Source: Microbacterium galbinum (GTDB taxonomy: Bacteria > Actinomycetota > Actinomycetes > Actinomycetales > Microbacteriaceae). From it: 64,000 nucleotides of DNA. The notes beneath the pieces are model-generated. The model was not told the origin of the DNA. It saw only the letters and a program-made list of their open reading frames with translations, and ran no database searches. Made by a program: the position numbers and the translations under genes. Shown here piece by piece: positions 9,835-22,144 of this stretch; the stretch's first letter is position 1; each line of letters starts with the position of its first letter. The stretch covers positions 62,001 through 126,000 of the forward strand of contig NZ_JAHWXM010000001.1 in the NCBI RefSeq assembly GCF_023091225.1, in the 5' to 3' direction.

Positions 9835-10989
9835 ATGAGCCAGAACCAGAACTACCTCGCCGTGATCAAGGTCGTCGGCGTCGGCGGTGGCGGCGTCAAC
9901 GCCGTCAACCGCATGATCGACCTCGGTCTCCGCGGAGTCGAGTTCATCGCGGTGAACACCGACGCGCAGGCGCTGCTCATGAGCGACGCCGACGTCAAGC
10001 TCGACGTCGGACGCGAGCTCACCCGCGGGCTCGGTGCCGGAGCCGACCCGGAGGTCGGTCGTCGTGCCGCCGAGGATCACGCGGAGGAGATCGAGCAGGC
10101 CCTCACCGGTGCCGACATGGTCTTCGTCACCGCGGGCGAGGGAGGCGGTACCGGAACGGGTGGCGCCCCTGTCGTCGCACGCATCGCCAAGTCGATCGGC
10201 GCTCTCACCATCGGTGTCGTCACCAAGCCGTTCTCTTTCGAGGGCCGCCGCCGCCAGAGCCAGGCCGAGGCCGGTGTCGCGAAGCTCAAGGAAGAGGTCG
10301 ACACCCTCATCGTGGTGCCGAACGACCGTCTCCTCGAGATCAGCGACCGCGGGATCTCGATGATCGAGGCGTTCGCGACGGCCGATCAGGTGCTCCTCGC
10401 CGGTGTGCAGGGCATCACCGACCTCATCACCACGCCGGGTCTGATCAACCTCGACTTCGCCGACGTGAAGTCCGTCATGCAGGGCGCGGGCTCCGCGCTC
10501 ATGGGCATCGGCTCCGCTCGAGGCGCCGATCGCGCGATCAAGGCTGCCGAGCTCGCCGTCGAGTCGCCGCTGCTGGAGGCATCTATCGAGGGCGCCCACG
10601 GTGTGCTGCTGTCGATCCAGGGTGGCTCCAACCTGGGCATCTTCGAGATCCACGATGCCGCGGATCTCGTCAAGGAAGCGGCGCACCCCGAGGCGAACAT
10701 CATCTTCGGTACCGTCATCGACGACACCCTCGGCGACGAGGTGCGTGTGACGGTCATCGCCGCCGGCTTCGACGGCGGCGAACCGTCCCTGCGCCTCGAC
10801 CCGATGGTCGTGTCGCGTCCCGCGACCGCGACGCTGCCGGAGGTCGCGCTCTCGGATGAGAAGGATGCCGTGGCGGAGGACGAGACCACCGAGACCGAGC
10901 CCTCCGCGGCTCCTCAGCGCACGCACACGACCAGCATCGAGCCGGCGTTCGCCGACGACGACATCGACATCCCCGAATTCCTGAAGTGA
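9835..10989 (+). CDS. ftsZ: Tubulin-like cell division GTPase FtsZ
   Basis: FtsZ polymerises into the Z ring in the cytoplasm. The 384-residue product has the tubulin signature GGGTGTG at residues 103-109 and the N-terminal [14 protein letters not shown] loop. It ends in a variable linker and a conserved tail (DIDIPEFLK) that binds partners such as SepF and FtsW. A strong GGAGG ribosome site lies at 9824-9828. The stop overlaps the GTG of the next gene (GTGA at 10986-10989). Confidence 0.98.
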   Translation: MSQNQNYLAVIKVVGVGGGGVNAVNRMIDLGLRGVEFIAVNTDAQALLMSDADVKLDVGRELTRGLGAGADPEVGRRAAEDHAEEIEQALTGADMVFVTAGEGGGTGTGGAPVVARIAKSIGALTIGVVTKPFSFEGRRRQSQAEAGVAKLKEEVDTLIVVPNDRLLEISDRGISMIEAFATADQVLLAGVQGITDLITTPGLINLDFADVKSVMQGAGSALMGIGSARGADRAIKAAELAVESPLLEASIEGAHGVLLSIQGGSNLGIFEIHDAADLVKEAAHPEANIIFGTVIDDTLGDEVRVTVIAAGFDGGEPSLRLDPMVVSRPATATLPEVALSDEKDAVAEDETTETEPSAAPQRTHTTSIEPAFADDDIDIPEFLK

Positions 10990-11666
10990 CCGACCTGGGA
11001 GCGCGGCTGTCGGCGATCGACGAGCAGATCGCCGACGCCGCGCGCCGGGCCGGGCGAGATGCGACCGAGATCACCCGCATCGTCGTGACGAAGTTCCATC
11101 CCGCAGAGCTGGTGCGCGAGCTCGCATCTCTCGGGGTGCGGGAGGTCGGGGAGAACCGGCAGCAGGAGCTGTCCGCGAAGCGCGACGAGCTCGAGGCGCT
11201 GGACCTCACCTGGCATTTCATCGGTCAGGCGCAGACGAACAAGGCGGCGGCGATCCGTCGCAGCGCTGACATCGTCCACTCCGTGGATCGGGTGCGCCTC
11301 GCCGACGCGCTGCATCGTGCCGCCGAGGACGACAGCGTCCTCGACGTGCTCGTCCAGATCAATCTCACGCCCGACGCCGGGCGGGGTGGCGTCGAGCCCG
11401 CCGAGGCCGCCGCTCTCGCCGAGCACGTCCTCGCGCTCCCGTCCCTCAGACTGCGCGGGGTCATGGCCGTCGCCCCTCTCGACGAGGAACCGGCATCCGC
11501 TTTCGCGCGTCTGCACCGCGTCGCCGAGGAGGTGAGCGGGGTCGCTCCCGACGCCACGTGGATCTCCGCGGGGATGACCGGCGACTTCGCCGAGGCCATC
11601 GCCGCAGGCGCGACACACCTTCGGATCGGGTCGGCAATCACCGGCCCCCGCCCCGACCGGGGTTAA
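10986..11666 (+). CDS. YggS/PROSC family pyridoxal phosphate homeostasis protein
   Basis: This is a single-domain PLP-binding protein of the YggS (PLPBP) family, which buffers cellular PLP and has no known catalytic reaction. The PLP lysine context ([15 protein letters not shown]), the GENRQQEL segment and [26 protein letters not shown] at the end fit the family, as does the 226-residue length. It is coupled to ftsZ by a GTGA overlap. The position between ftsZ and sepF is conserved in many Gram-positives. Confidence 0.93.
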   Translation: MTDLGARLSAIDEQIADAARRAGRDATEITRIVVTKFHPAELVRELASLGVREVGENRQQELSAKRDELEALDLTWHFIGQAQTNKAAAIRRSADIVHSVDRVRLADALHRAAEDDSVLDVLVQINLTPDAGRGGVEPAEAAALAEHVLALPSLRLRGVMAVAPLDEEPASAFARLHRVAEEVSGVAPDATWISAGMTGDFAEAIAAGATHLRIGSAITGPRPDRG

Positions 11667-11709
11667 CCTCTACAAAGACCAACCCGTATCGTTCGAACCG
11701 GAGGACACG

Positions 11710-12180
11710 ATGGGTAACCCGCTGAAGAAGACCATGGTGTACCTGGGCCTCGCCGATGAGGAAGAAGCCTATGAAGAAGAGCAGCAGGCACCCGCTCGCG
11801 CTCACCGCGAGCGCGACCGCGACCGTGAAGAGCCGGCACCGGCTCCCGTCACCCCGTTGCGCCGCCCCGTCGCCGTCCGTCAGCCTTCGGTGGGTGCCGT
11901 GAACGAGATCCTGACGGTCCACCCCAAGCAGTACCGTGACGCTCAGCTGATCGCCGAGAGCTTCCGCGAGGGCGTTCCGGTCATCATCAACCTGTCCCAG
12001 ATGAGCGATGCAGACGCCCGCCGTCTCATCGACTTCGCCAGCGGTCTCTCCCTCGGCCTCTACGGTCGTATCGAGCGCGTGACCTCGAAGGTCTTCCTGC
12101 TCTCGCCGGAGAACATCGCTGTCTCGGGCCAGGGGGGTATCGCGCACGCGGACGCGGAGTCCGCGGGCTTCGATCAGTAG
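11710..12180 (+). CDS. sepF: Cell division protein SepF
   Basis: SepF anchors FtsZ to the membrane, and in actinobacteria, which lack FtsA, it is the main anchor. The N-terminus (about residues 1-18) is a candidate amphipathic helix, followed by a charged linker. The conserved core runs from about residue 74 ([16 protein letters not shown]) to residue 147. The length of 156 residues is in the family range. A GGAGGA ribosome site lies 7 bases before the ATG. It sits between the ftsZ-PLP pair and yggT. Confidence 0.95.
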   Translation: MGNPLKKTMVYLGLADEEEAYEEEQQAPARAHRERDRDREEPAPAPVTPLRRPVAVRQPSVGAVNEILTVHPKQYRDAQLIAESFREGVPVIINLSQMSDADARRLIDFASGLSLGLYGRIERVTSKVFLLSPENIAVSGQGGIAHADAESAGFDQ

Positions 12181-12186
12181 TAAGCC

Positions 12187-12483
12187 GTGCAGCTGGTCTC
12201 GATCGCCGCGAGCATCATCCATCTGGTGCTGCTGCTGTACATCTTCGTCCTCTTCGCGAGGCTGATCCTCGACTACATCCCGCTGTTCAACAGGGAGTGG
12301 CGACCGAAGGGCTTCGGCCTGGTCGTCGCCGAAGCCGCTTACACGGTGACCGATCCGCCGATCCGGTTCTTCCGGCGGATCATCCCGCCCCTGCGGATCG
12401 GAACGCTGTCGTTGGACTTCGGTTTCGCCCTGACGATGCTCATCGTGCTGATCCTGATGAACATCGTCCGGCTCTTCATCTGA
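12187..12483 (+). CDS. YggT family membrane protein
   Basis: This is a small protein of 98 residues with two hydrophobic segments (about 5-25 and 72-96) around an arginine- and proline-rich loop. It matches the YggT family, often found between sepF and divIVA. Its role is not settled, though it is often linked to division or osmotic stress. The GTG start is 6 bases after the sepF stop. Confidence 0.85.
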   Translation: MQLVSIAASIIHLVLLLYIFVLFARLILDYIPLFNREWRPKGFGLVVAEAAYTVTDPPIRFFRRIIPPLRIGTLSLDFGFALTMLIVLILMNIVRLFI

Positions 12484-12635
12484 CCCCTGCCAGTTCTCAC
12501 TCCTGAGTGTCGTGACATCGCGGCGCCAAGGTGCGGGGGCTATGCTGGCTCCCAGGTGCGCGCCCCGGGTTCGCGCCACATCACGATCACGCCATATCGA
12601 CACTGGCAACCGAACTCACCGAAAGAGGAGCCATC

Positions 12636-13241
12636 ATGGCACTTACCCCGGATGACGTCGTCACCAAGCAGTTCCAGCACGTTCGCTTCAAGGACGGCTT
12701 CGACCCGGACGAGGTGGACGACTTCCTCGACGAGATCGTCATCGAGTGGCGCAAGGCCCTCGAGGAGAACGTCGAACTCAAGGCCAAACTGGCCGCTTAC
12801 GAGTCGGGCGCCACGCCCGCCGCAGAGTCGGCCGAGGCCGCTCCGGTCGCCGAGGCGCCTGCGGCTCCGGCACCCGTCGCCGAGGCTCCCGCGGAGCCCG
12901 CTCCCTCCGGCTCCGCCACGGCGACCGCCGGGATCATCGAGCTCGCGCAGCGTCTGCACGACGAGCACGTCGCCGAGGGTGAGGCGAAGCGCAACCAGCT
13001 CATCGCCGACGCCGAGACCGAGGTGGCCCGCATCCGCACCGAGGCGGAGGCGAAGCAGCGCGAGGAGTCGGCTCGACTCGAGCGCGAGCGCAACACGCTC
13101 GAGGCCCGTATCACCGAGCTCCGCAACTTCGAGCGCGACTACCGTTCGCAGCTGCGCGGCTACATCGAGGGTCAGCTCCGCGACCTCGACGAGAAGTCGG
13201 CCTCCACGGACTCGACGCCCGTCTCCGCGATCGGACTGTAG
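12636..13241 (+). CDS. divIVA: Polar growth and division protein DivIVA (Wag31)
   Basis: DivIVA is a coiled-coil protein that marks cell poles and curved membranes and directs actinobacterial tip growth. The N-terminal lipid-binding domain is clear (LTPDDVVTKQFQ, then DPDEVDDFLDE). A Pro/Ala/Glu linker at about residues 55-95 follows, then a long charged coiled coil. The frame stays open back to 12531, but the ATG at 12636 matches the family and has a GAAAGAGGAG ribosome site. A TATGCT hexamer at 12541-12546 is a plausible promoter giving a leader of about 85 bases. Confidence 0.95.
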   Translation: MALTPDDVVTKQFQHVRFKDGFDPDEVDDFLDEIVIEWRKALEENVELKAKLAAYESGATPAAESAEAAPVAEAPAAPAPVAEAPAEPAPSGSATATAGIIELAQRLHDEHVAEGEAKRNQLIADAETEVARIRTEAEAKQREESARLERERNTLEARITELRNFERDYRSQLRGYIEGQLRDLDEKSASTDSTPVSAIGL

Positions 13242-13251
13242 GTCGTAGGTC

Positions 13252-13875
13252 TTGAGCCCACGCCTTCCCCTTCGTCGGTCGGCGGCCGGTGCGATCGTTG
13301 CGATTCTCGCAGCGCTCGTGCTGGCCGCCGATCAGTTTGTGAAGTACCTCACCACCGAGAACCTTCCCTACCAGGAGCCGGTTCCCGTCCTCGGTGAGTT
13401 CCTTCAGCTGTACTACGTCCGCAATCCCGGAGCGGCGTTCTCGCTCGGGTCGGACGTCACCTGGATCTTCACGATCGCCCTCGCGGTCGTCGCCGGCGTC
13501 ATCGTCTGGAAGGCGTTCGGTCTGCGCTCGCGGCTCTGGGCCGTCGTGCTCGGCGCGCTGCTCGGCGGTGTACTCGGCAACCTCGGAGATCGCCTCTTCC
13601 GCGACCCCGGCTTCCCGGTGGGACACGTGGTCGACATGATCTCGATGCCCTGGATGATGCCCGCGATCTTCAACATCGCCGACATCTTCATCGTGTGCGG
13701 CATGATCTCGGTCGCACTGCTCGTCGTCTTCGGGCTGCGCTTCGATGGCTCCCGCGAGCGCGACCACGCGCCCGTCGAGACGGAGGAAGAGGCCGAGGCC
13801 GCGGCAGCGGAGCAGGAACTCGCGGCACGCGACGTCGTCGAACGACCGGCGGCGCCGGTCGAAGACGAGCGCTGA
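13252..13875 (+). CDS. lspA: Lipoprotein signal peptidase LspA
   Basis: LspA cleaves lipoprotein signal peptides in the membrane after diacylglyceryl transfer. Four hydrophobic segments are visible, and both catalytic aspartates sit in conserved contexts (GNLGDRLFR and FNIADIFI), with the [10 protein letters not shown] motif before them. The start is a TTG at 13252, 10 bases after divIVA. The 207-residue length is longer than usual because of a charged, glutamate-rich tail of about 45 residues (163-207). Confidence 0.94.
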   Translation: MSPRLPLRRSAAGAIVAILAALVLAADQFVKYLTTENLPYQEPVPVLGEFLQLYYVRNPGAAFSLGSDVTWIFTIALAVVAGVIVWKAFGLRSRLWAVVLGALLGGVLGNLGDRLFRDPGFPVGHVVDMISMPWMMPAIFNIADIFIVCGMISVALLVVFGLRFDGSRERDHAPVETEEEAEAAAAEQELAARDVVERPAAPVEDER

Positions 13876-13877
13876 TC

Positions 13878-14798
13878 GTGGAGTCGCGTTCACTGCCGGT
13901 GCCCGACGGCCTCGAGGGCGCGCGCGTCGACGCCGCTCTCGCGAAGATGCTCGGTTTCTCGCGAACCTTCGCTGCGGAGGTCGCGGCGTCGGGCGGCGTG
14001 CGCCTCGACGGCGTGACCCTCGACAAGTCCGACAGGCTGCGCGGTGGGGGATGGCTCGAGGTCGAATGGCAGCCCAAGGAAGGTCCGAAGATCGTTCCGA
14101 TCGCGGTGCCCGAACTCGGGATCGTCTTCGACGATGACGACATCGTCGTGGTCGACAAGCCGACCGGTGTCGCGGCCCATCCCTCCCTCGGTTGGGAGGG
14201 GCCGACGGTGGTGGGTGCGCTGGCGGCCGCCGGCTTCCGGGTCGCGACCAGCGGTGCGCCCGAGCGTCAGGGCGTGGTGCACCGGCTCGACGTCGGCACG
14301 AGCGGCCTGATGGTCGTCGCCAAGACCGAGACCGCCTACACGCACCTCAAGCGCGCCTTCAAGGAGCGCACGGTCGAGAAGATCTATCACGCGGTGGTTC
14401 AGGGGCATCCCGACCCGCTCGCGGGCACGATCGATGCGCCGATCGGTCGCCACCCGAACCACTCCTGGAAGTTCGCGGTCACCCCCGACGGCAAGCCCTC
14501 GGTCACCCACTACGAGACGCTCGAGGCGTTCCCCGGCGCGTCGCTTCTCGAGATCCATCTCGAGACCGGGCGCACTCACCAGATCCGCGTGCACATGGCC
14601 GCGCACCGGCATCCGTGCGTCGGTGATCCTCTGTACGGGGCCGACCCCACGCTGTCCGCCCGCCTCGGTCTCACGCGGCAGTGGTTGCATGCGCATCAGC
14701 TCGCGTTCTCGCATCCGGCTACCGGCGAGTGGGTGCAGTTCGAGTCTCCGTATCCGGCCGATTTCCAGCACGCCCTGGCGGTCCTCCGAGACGAGTGA
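13878..14798 (+). CDS. RluD-family 23S rRNA pseudouridine synthase
   Basis: This is an RluA/RluD-type enzyme that isomerises uridines in rRNA. An N-terminal S4 RNA-binding domain (about residues 10-70) precedes the catalytic domain. The catalytic [16 protein letters not shown] motif carries the key aspartate, and [16 protein letters not shown] is the second signature. The frame is open upstream into lspA, but the GTG at 13878, 2 bases after the lspA stop, gives a normal 306-residue protein. The lspA-rluD pairing is widely conserved. Confidence 0.93.
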   Translation: MESRSLPVPDGLEGARVDAALAKMLGFSRTFAAEVAASGGVRLDGVTLDKSDRLRGGGWLEVEWQPKEGPKIVPIAVPELGIVFDDDDIVVVDKPTGVAAHPSLGWEGPTVVGALAAAGFRVATSGAPERQGVVHRLDVGTSGLMVVAKTETAYTHLKRAFKERTVEKIYHAVVQGHPDPLAGTIDAPIGRHPNHSWKFAVTPDGKPSVTHYETLEAFPGASLLEIHLETGRTHQIRVHMAAHRHPCVGDPLYGADPTLSARLGLTRQWLHAHQLAFSHPATGEWVQFESPYPADFQHALAVLRDE

Positions 14799-14818
14799 TC
14801 ACTCGTCGCTCCGGCGGA

Positions 14819-14840
14819 TGTCGGATGCCGGGGAGATACT
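14819..14840 (+). promoter_or_regulatory. Possible damage-type promoter of the GNAT gene (TGTCGGAT-N8-GATACT)
   Basis: TGTCGGAT at 14819-14826 is followed after 8 bases by GATACT at 14835-14840, which ends 6 bases before the ATG. The spacing is identical to that at uvrA, uvrB and dnaE in this window. The last two bases of the first element and the first base of the second differ from the TGTCRGTG-N8-TANNNT consensus. The resulting transcript would be leaderless. Confidence 0.4.
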
Positions 14841-14846
14841 GAGGTC

Positions 14847-15422
14847 ATGGACATCGAGGTTCGGCCCGCCACGGTCTTCGCCGACGTCGCGACGCTGGTC
14901 GGCCCGAAGACGCCGACGTCGAACGTCTGCTTCTGCCTGAGCTATCGGATCGGCAACGCCGAGAACCAGGAGCTCCGCGGCGAGGAACGCGCCGAGCGTG
15001 TGCGCGGTCTCTGCGCCGAAGACCCGCCTCCCGGGGTGATCGCCTATCTCGACGACGAGCCGGTCGGCTGGGCGGCGGTGCATCCTCGACGCGACACGAG
15101 TTTCGCCACCAATCGCAGGATCCCGCACATCGACGACGTCGACGTCTGGTCGTTGTGGTGCATCCGGGTGCGTCCGGGGCATCGCAAGCAGGGCATCTCG
15201 CACGCCCTGGTCGACGGGGCGGTCGCTTTCGCACGCGCACAGGGGGCGCCGGCGATCGAGGCGTATCCGGTCGACAACGCGGGGGAGCGGGTCGACCTGA
15301 CGATGGCCTACGTCGGCACGCGCGCGCTGTTCGAACGGGCGGGCTTCGAGAAGTCGGCCGAGACGACTTCGCATCTGAACGGATTCCCGCGCGTGCTGAT
15401 GCGGCTCGACCTGTCGGACTGA
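14847..15422 (+). CDS. GNAT family N-acetyltransferase
   Basis: This is a 191-residue acetyltransferase of unknown substrate. The acetyl-CoA loop is visible as WCIRVRPGHRKQGISHALVD (about residues 109-128), and the C-terminal part (TRALFERAGFEK) is typical of the fold. A cysteine-rich stretch near the N-terminus (NVCFCLSYR) is unusual. It stands alone between the pseudouridine synthase and dnaE. No ribosome site is seen, in line with a leaderless start. Confidence 0.85.
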   Translation: MDIEVRPATVFADVATLVGPKTPTSNVCFCLSYRIGNAENQELRGEERAERVRGLCAEDPPPGVIAYLDDEPVGWAAVHPRRDTSFATNRRIPHIDDVDVWSLWCIRVRPGHRKQGISHALVDGAVAFARAQGAPAIEAYPVDNAGERVDLTMAYVGTRALFERAGFEKSAETTSHLNGFPRVLMRLDLSD

Positions 15423-15450
15423 CACCCGCGGACCCCGATCGGCGACCCGA

Positions 15451-15472
15451 TGTCGGACGCCGAAAGTAGACT
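15451..15472 (+). promoter_or_regulatory. dnaE promoter, TGTCGGAC-N8-TAGACT
   Basis: TGTCGGAC at 15451-15458 is separated by exactly 8 bases from TAGACT at 15467-15472, which ends 6 bases before the dnaE ATG. The geometry equals that of the uvrA and uvrB promoters. The first element matches six of the eight TGTCRGTG positions. A leaderless transcript is implied. Confidence 0.5.
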
Positions 15473-15478
15473 CGAACC

Positions 15479-18997
<3,519 letters not shown>

Positions 18998-19002
18998 GCG
19001 GG

Positions 19003-19008
19003 TAGTAT
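19003..19008 (+). promoter_or_regulatory. Candidate -10 box (TAGTAT) of the membrane protein gene
   Basis: TAGTAT starts just after the dnaE stop and would give a leader of about 50 bases ending in a GAAAGGAAG ribosome site before the ATG at 19065. No convincing -35 box was found. Confidence 0.4.
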
Positions 19009-19064
19009 CAGGACGCGTCGGAACGCGCCTCCCCCCTCTGCGCGTCGTGACGAAAGGAAGACCC

Positions 19065-20348
19065 ATGAGTACCGATATCCCCGACAACGCGGATGCCGAG
19101 AACGAGGCGTTCCTCGATGATGACGGTGTCCTGTACGACGAAGAGGTCACGCCGGAGTTCGGCATCCTCGGGTTCACCCTCCGGGAGCTCTCGATCGCCG
19201 GCGTCTGGCTCATCGCCTTCGTCATCTCCTTCTTCCCGCTGACCGGTGGCACCTCCATCTGGGGAGCGGGTATCCAGTGGATCCTGCCGATCGGCGTGCC
19301 GACGGCAGCCGTGTTCCTGCTCGTGCTGCGGCGGTTCTCGCCCGACGGCATCCGCCGAGTCGGCTCCCTCGGGATCGATCAGTTCGCATCGGTCGCCTTC
19401 ACCGTCTCGGCGGTGACGTGGATCAGCGCGCTGTGGTCATCGATCGCCGCGGCGATCGAGTTCGGTGTCTGGACCCTCAACTGGGTCGGCATCGTGCAGC
19501 TCCTCGCTTCCCTCGCGCTGGTCGCGCTGACGGTCTTCGCTCCGATCATCCCGGGCCTGAAAGAGGACTTCCACGGCCGCCTCGTCACTCTCGCGCATCG
19601 CAACGCGAACCCGGTGCGCCCGGTGATCGCTCGCCCGCGGGCCGAGCGCGCCGCCCCCGCCGATGCGGAGGGCGCCGCCGCACCCGAGACCTTCGCACCC
19701 GAGACATTCGCGCCCGAGCCGGACTCGAACGAGCCGGACACGAACGAGCAGGCCGCGCCCGATTCCGTTTCGGCCCACGACGGATCCTGGGACGGTGCAG
19801 AGCCGCCGACCACGCGACGTGCCGCTCTCGACACCGACACCCCCGACGGCTACGCGACCGACGAGATCGCGCGCTTCGATCTGCCGCAGCAGGTCCCGCT
19901 GGCCGCGCACGCCTCGGGTGGAGGAACCGGTACCGAGGAAGCGGTCGCCGAGGAGGAGTACACCCCGTCGTACTCCCGTCGCTCCCGTACCCCTGAGATC
20001 ATCTCCGACACCGGTGAGATCGAGTCCTTCCTCGAAGAGGTCGCCGAACCGGTGCCGGCTCCGGCCAGCGCGGCAGCGGAGCATCCGACCGACGTGTTCG
20101 GCGACGAGTCCGTCGTCACGGATCCCGAGGCGACCCGTCCCCGCGATTGCGCGCAGGCCGCGCAGCCCTTCTGGATCCTCGCCCCGTCCGAGCGCGACGT
20201 GCACGACGAGCGCGGCGAGGCGATCTTCCGCATCGGCCCCCAGGCCTGGGCGCTCGTGATCGAGGACCGCGGTGGCGCCTTCGTCGTCCGGCACGATGAC
20301 GGCCGCATCGGATACCTCCACGACATCTCCGGCATCACGAAGGGCTGA
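19065..20348 (+). CDS. Membrane protein with acidic linker and small C-terminal domain, function unknown
   Basis: I do not recognise this 427-residue protein. Visible parts are an acidic N-terminus (1-40), four hydrophobic segments at about 41-58, 70-88, 106-126 and 139-160, a long Pro/Ala/Glu-rich probably disordered linker (about 180-365) with a short ETFAP repeat, and a compact C-terminal segment of about 60 residues rich in aromatics and beta-prone residues (from FWILAPSERDV). The frame opens at 18957 inside dnaE, but the ATG at 19065 follows a GAAAGGAAG ribosome site. The stop precedes the hisD GTG by a single base, so co-expression is likely. The topology suggests a membrane-tethered cytoplasmic domain. 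Confidence 0.8.
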   Translation: MSTDIPDNADAENEAFLDDDGVLYDEEVTPEFGILGFTLRELSIAGVWLIAFVISFFPLTGGTSIWGAGIQWILPIGVPTAAVFLLVLRRFSPDGIRRVGSLGIDQFASVAFTVSAVTWISALWSSIAAAIEFGVWTLNWVGIVQLLASLALVALTVFAPIIPGLKEDFHGRLVTLAHRNANPVRPVIARPRAERAAPADAEGAAAPETFAPETFAPEPDSNEPDTNEQAAPDSVSAHDGSWDGAEPPTTRRAALDTDTPDGYATDEIARFDLPQQVPLAAHASGGGTGTEEAVAEEEYTPSYSRRSRTPEIISDTGEIESFLEEVAEPVPAPASAAAEHPTDVFGDESVVTDPEATRPRDCAQAAQPFWILAPSERDVHDERGEAIFRIGPQAWALVIEDRGGAFVVRHDDGRIGYLHDISGITKG

Positions 20349-20349
20349 A

Positions 20350-21654
20350 GTGCGAATCATCGATCTGCGAGGGCGCGAGCTCTCGCCGGCAGACATGCTC
20401 GCGGCCGTGCCGCGCGCGACCCAGGCACGCGCCGAGGCGCTCGACACGGCCGCGCGGCTCGTCGACGACGTGCGCACGCAGGGGGAGTCCGCACTGCGTG
20501 ATCAGGCGGAGCGCTTCGACCGCGTCACCGAGCACGCGATCCGCGTTCCGGCCGAGCACATCTCGGAAGCGCTCGACGCGCTCGCACCCGAGGTGCGCGC
20601 CGCACTCGAAGAGGCGATCCGCCGCGTGCGTCTCGCCTCCGCTGCCCAGGTACCCGCGGATCAGACGACCCTTCTCGGTCCGGGTGCGCGCATCGTGCAG
20701 CGGTGGCAGCCCGTCACCCGCGTGGGTGTGTACATCCCCGGGGGCAAGGCGGTGTATCCGTCGAGCGTCATCATGAACGTGGTTCCGGCGCAGGTCGCCG
20801 GCGTCACGCAGATCGCCCTCGCCTCACCGCCTCAGGCCGACCAGGGCGGGCGCATCCACCCCACGATCCTCGGAGCGGCCGCACTGCTCGGCATCAGCGA
20901 GGTCTACGCGATGGGAGGCGCCGGTGCGATCGGCGCGTTCGCGTGGGGCGTCCCCGGCGTCGGGCTCGATCCCGTCGACGTGGTGTCCGGTCCGGGCAAC
21001 AACTACGTGGCCTCCGCGAAGCGGGCGGTCGCGGGTGTGGTCGGGACGGATTCCGAGGCGGGAGCGACCGAGATCCTCGTCGTCGCCGATGCCTCCGCCG
21101 ACGCCCGTCTCGTCGCCGCCGACCTCGTCAGCCAGGCCGAGCACGACGAGCAGGCCTCCGCGGTTCTCGTCACCGATTCCGAAGACCTCGCCGCTCGAGT
21201 GGCGCACGACGTCGCGGCTCAGGGAGCTGCCACCCGGCACAGTGACCGGGTGTCCGCCGCTCTCGACGGACCGCAGTCCGCGATCGTGCTCGTCGACGAT
21301 CGTGCGATGGCGGCGGCCTTCAGCAACGCGTACGCACCCGAGCACCTCGAACTGCACCTCACCGACGCCGAGGCCGCGGCATCCGCCTTCACCAGCGCGG
21401 GCGCCGTTTTCGTCGGCGACCAGACGCCGGTCAGCCTGGGCGACTACATGGCCGGCAGCAACCACGTGCTGCCGACGGGGGGACAGGCGCGGTACGCGCC
21501 GGGCCTCGGCGCCTACACGTTCCTGCGCCCGCAGCAGGTGATCTCCTACGACCGGACCGCTCTCGCCGAGGTGCGCGACGGCGTGGTCGCGCTGGCGAAC
21601 AGCGAGATCCTCCCCGCGCACGGCGAGGCGATCGAAGCACGATTCACGGAGTAG
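20350..21654 (+). CDS. hisD: Histidinol dehydrogenase HisD
   Basis: HisD oxidises L-histidinol to histidine in two NAD-dependent steps. The product has the signature GVYIPGGKAVYPSSVIMNV, the DVVSGPGNNYVA region, and SQAEHDEQASA with the zinc-binding residues. The 434-residue length is standard. The GTG at 20350 is chosen because the frame upstream overlaps the preceding membrane protein gene. No other his genes follow, so hisD is separated from the rest of the pathway here. Confidence 0.95.
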   Translation: MRIIDLRGRELSPADMLAAVPRATQARAEALDTAARLVDDVRTQGESALRDQAERFDRVTEHAIRVPAEHISEALDALAPEVRAALEEAIRRVRLASAAQVPADQTTLLGPGARIVQRWQPVTRVGVYIPGGKAVYPSSVIMNVVPAQVAGVTQIALASPPQADQGGRIHPTILGAAALLGISEVYAMGGAGAIGAFAWGVPGVGLDPVDVVSGPGNNYVASAKRAVAGVVGTDSEAGATEILVVADASADARLVAADLVSQAEHDEQASAVLVTDSEDLAARVAHDVAAQGAATRHSDRVSAALDGPQSAIVLVDDRAMAAAFSNAYAPEHLELHLTDAEAAASAFTSAGAVFVGDQTPVSLGDYMAGSNHVLPTGGQARYAPGLGAYTFLRPQQVISYDRTALAEVRDGVVALANSEILPAHGEAIEARFTE

Positions 21655-21657
21655 GTT
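21652..21657 (+). promoter_or_regulatory. nrdR -10 box (TAGGTT) overlapping the hisD stop codon
   Basis: TAGGTT begins with the TAG stop codon of hisD and ends 6 bases before the nrdR ATG, with no ribosome site between. This fits a leaderless nrdR transcript. Confidence 0.5.
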
Positions 21658-21663
21658 GTACGG

Positions 21664-22134
21664 ATGCATTGCCCCTTCTGCCGTCATCCCGATTCGCGTG
21701 TGATCGACTCGCGCACGAGCGATGACGGCCTCTCGATCCGCCGACGCCGACAGTGCCCCGAGTGCGGCGGGCGGTTCACGACCACCGAGACCGCGAGCCT
21801 CAACGTGATCAAGCGCTCGGGCGTGATGGAGCCGTTCAGCCGGGAGAAGGTCATCTCCGGCGTCCGTAAGGCCTGCCAGGGCCGCCCGGTCACCGAAGCG
21901 GACCTCGCGATCCTGGCGCAGCGCGTCGAGGAGGCCGTTCGACAGACGGGTGTCTCGCAGCTCGACACGAACGAGATCGGACTCGCCATCCTCGGCCCGC
22001 TCCGCGATCTCGACGAGGTGGCGTTCCTCCGCTTCGCGAGCGTGTATCAGGCCTTCGACTCGCTCGAGGACTTCGAATCCGCGATCACCGATCTCCGAGC
22101 CGACCACGCGAAGGCGGAGTCCGCCGACCGGTAA
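21664..22134 (+). CDS. nrdR: Ribonucleotide reductase repressor NrdR
   Basis: NrdR is a nucleotide-sensing repressor of ribonucleotide reductase genes. The 156-residue product has an N-terminal zinc ribbon with two CxxC pairs (CPFC at residues 2-5 and CPEC about 30 further on) and an ATP-cone domain from about residue 49 ([14 protein letters not shown]). The length is exactly as expected. The ATG at 21664 lies 9 bases after the hisD stop. No nrd gene is in the window, so its targets are elsewhere. Confidence 0.96.
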   Translation: MHCPFCRHPDSRVIDSRTSDDGLSIRRRRQCPECGGRFTTTETASLNVIKRSGVMEPFSREKVISGVRKACQGRPVTEADLAILAQRVEEAVRQTGVSQLDTNEIGLAILGPLRDLDEVAFLRFASVYQAFDSLEDFESAITDLRADHAKAESADR

Positions 22135-22137
22135 TCT
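22132..22137 (+). promoter_or_regulatory. pyrD -10 box (TAATCT) overlapping the nrdR stop codon
   Basis: TAATCT includes the TAA stop of nrdR (22132-22134) and ends 7 bases before the ATG at 22145, implying a leaderless pyrD transcript that starts at the nrdR stop. Confidence 0.5.
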
Positions 22138-22144
22138 GGCAGTG

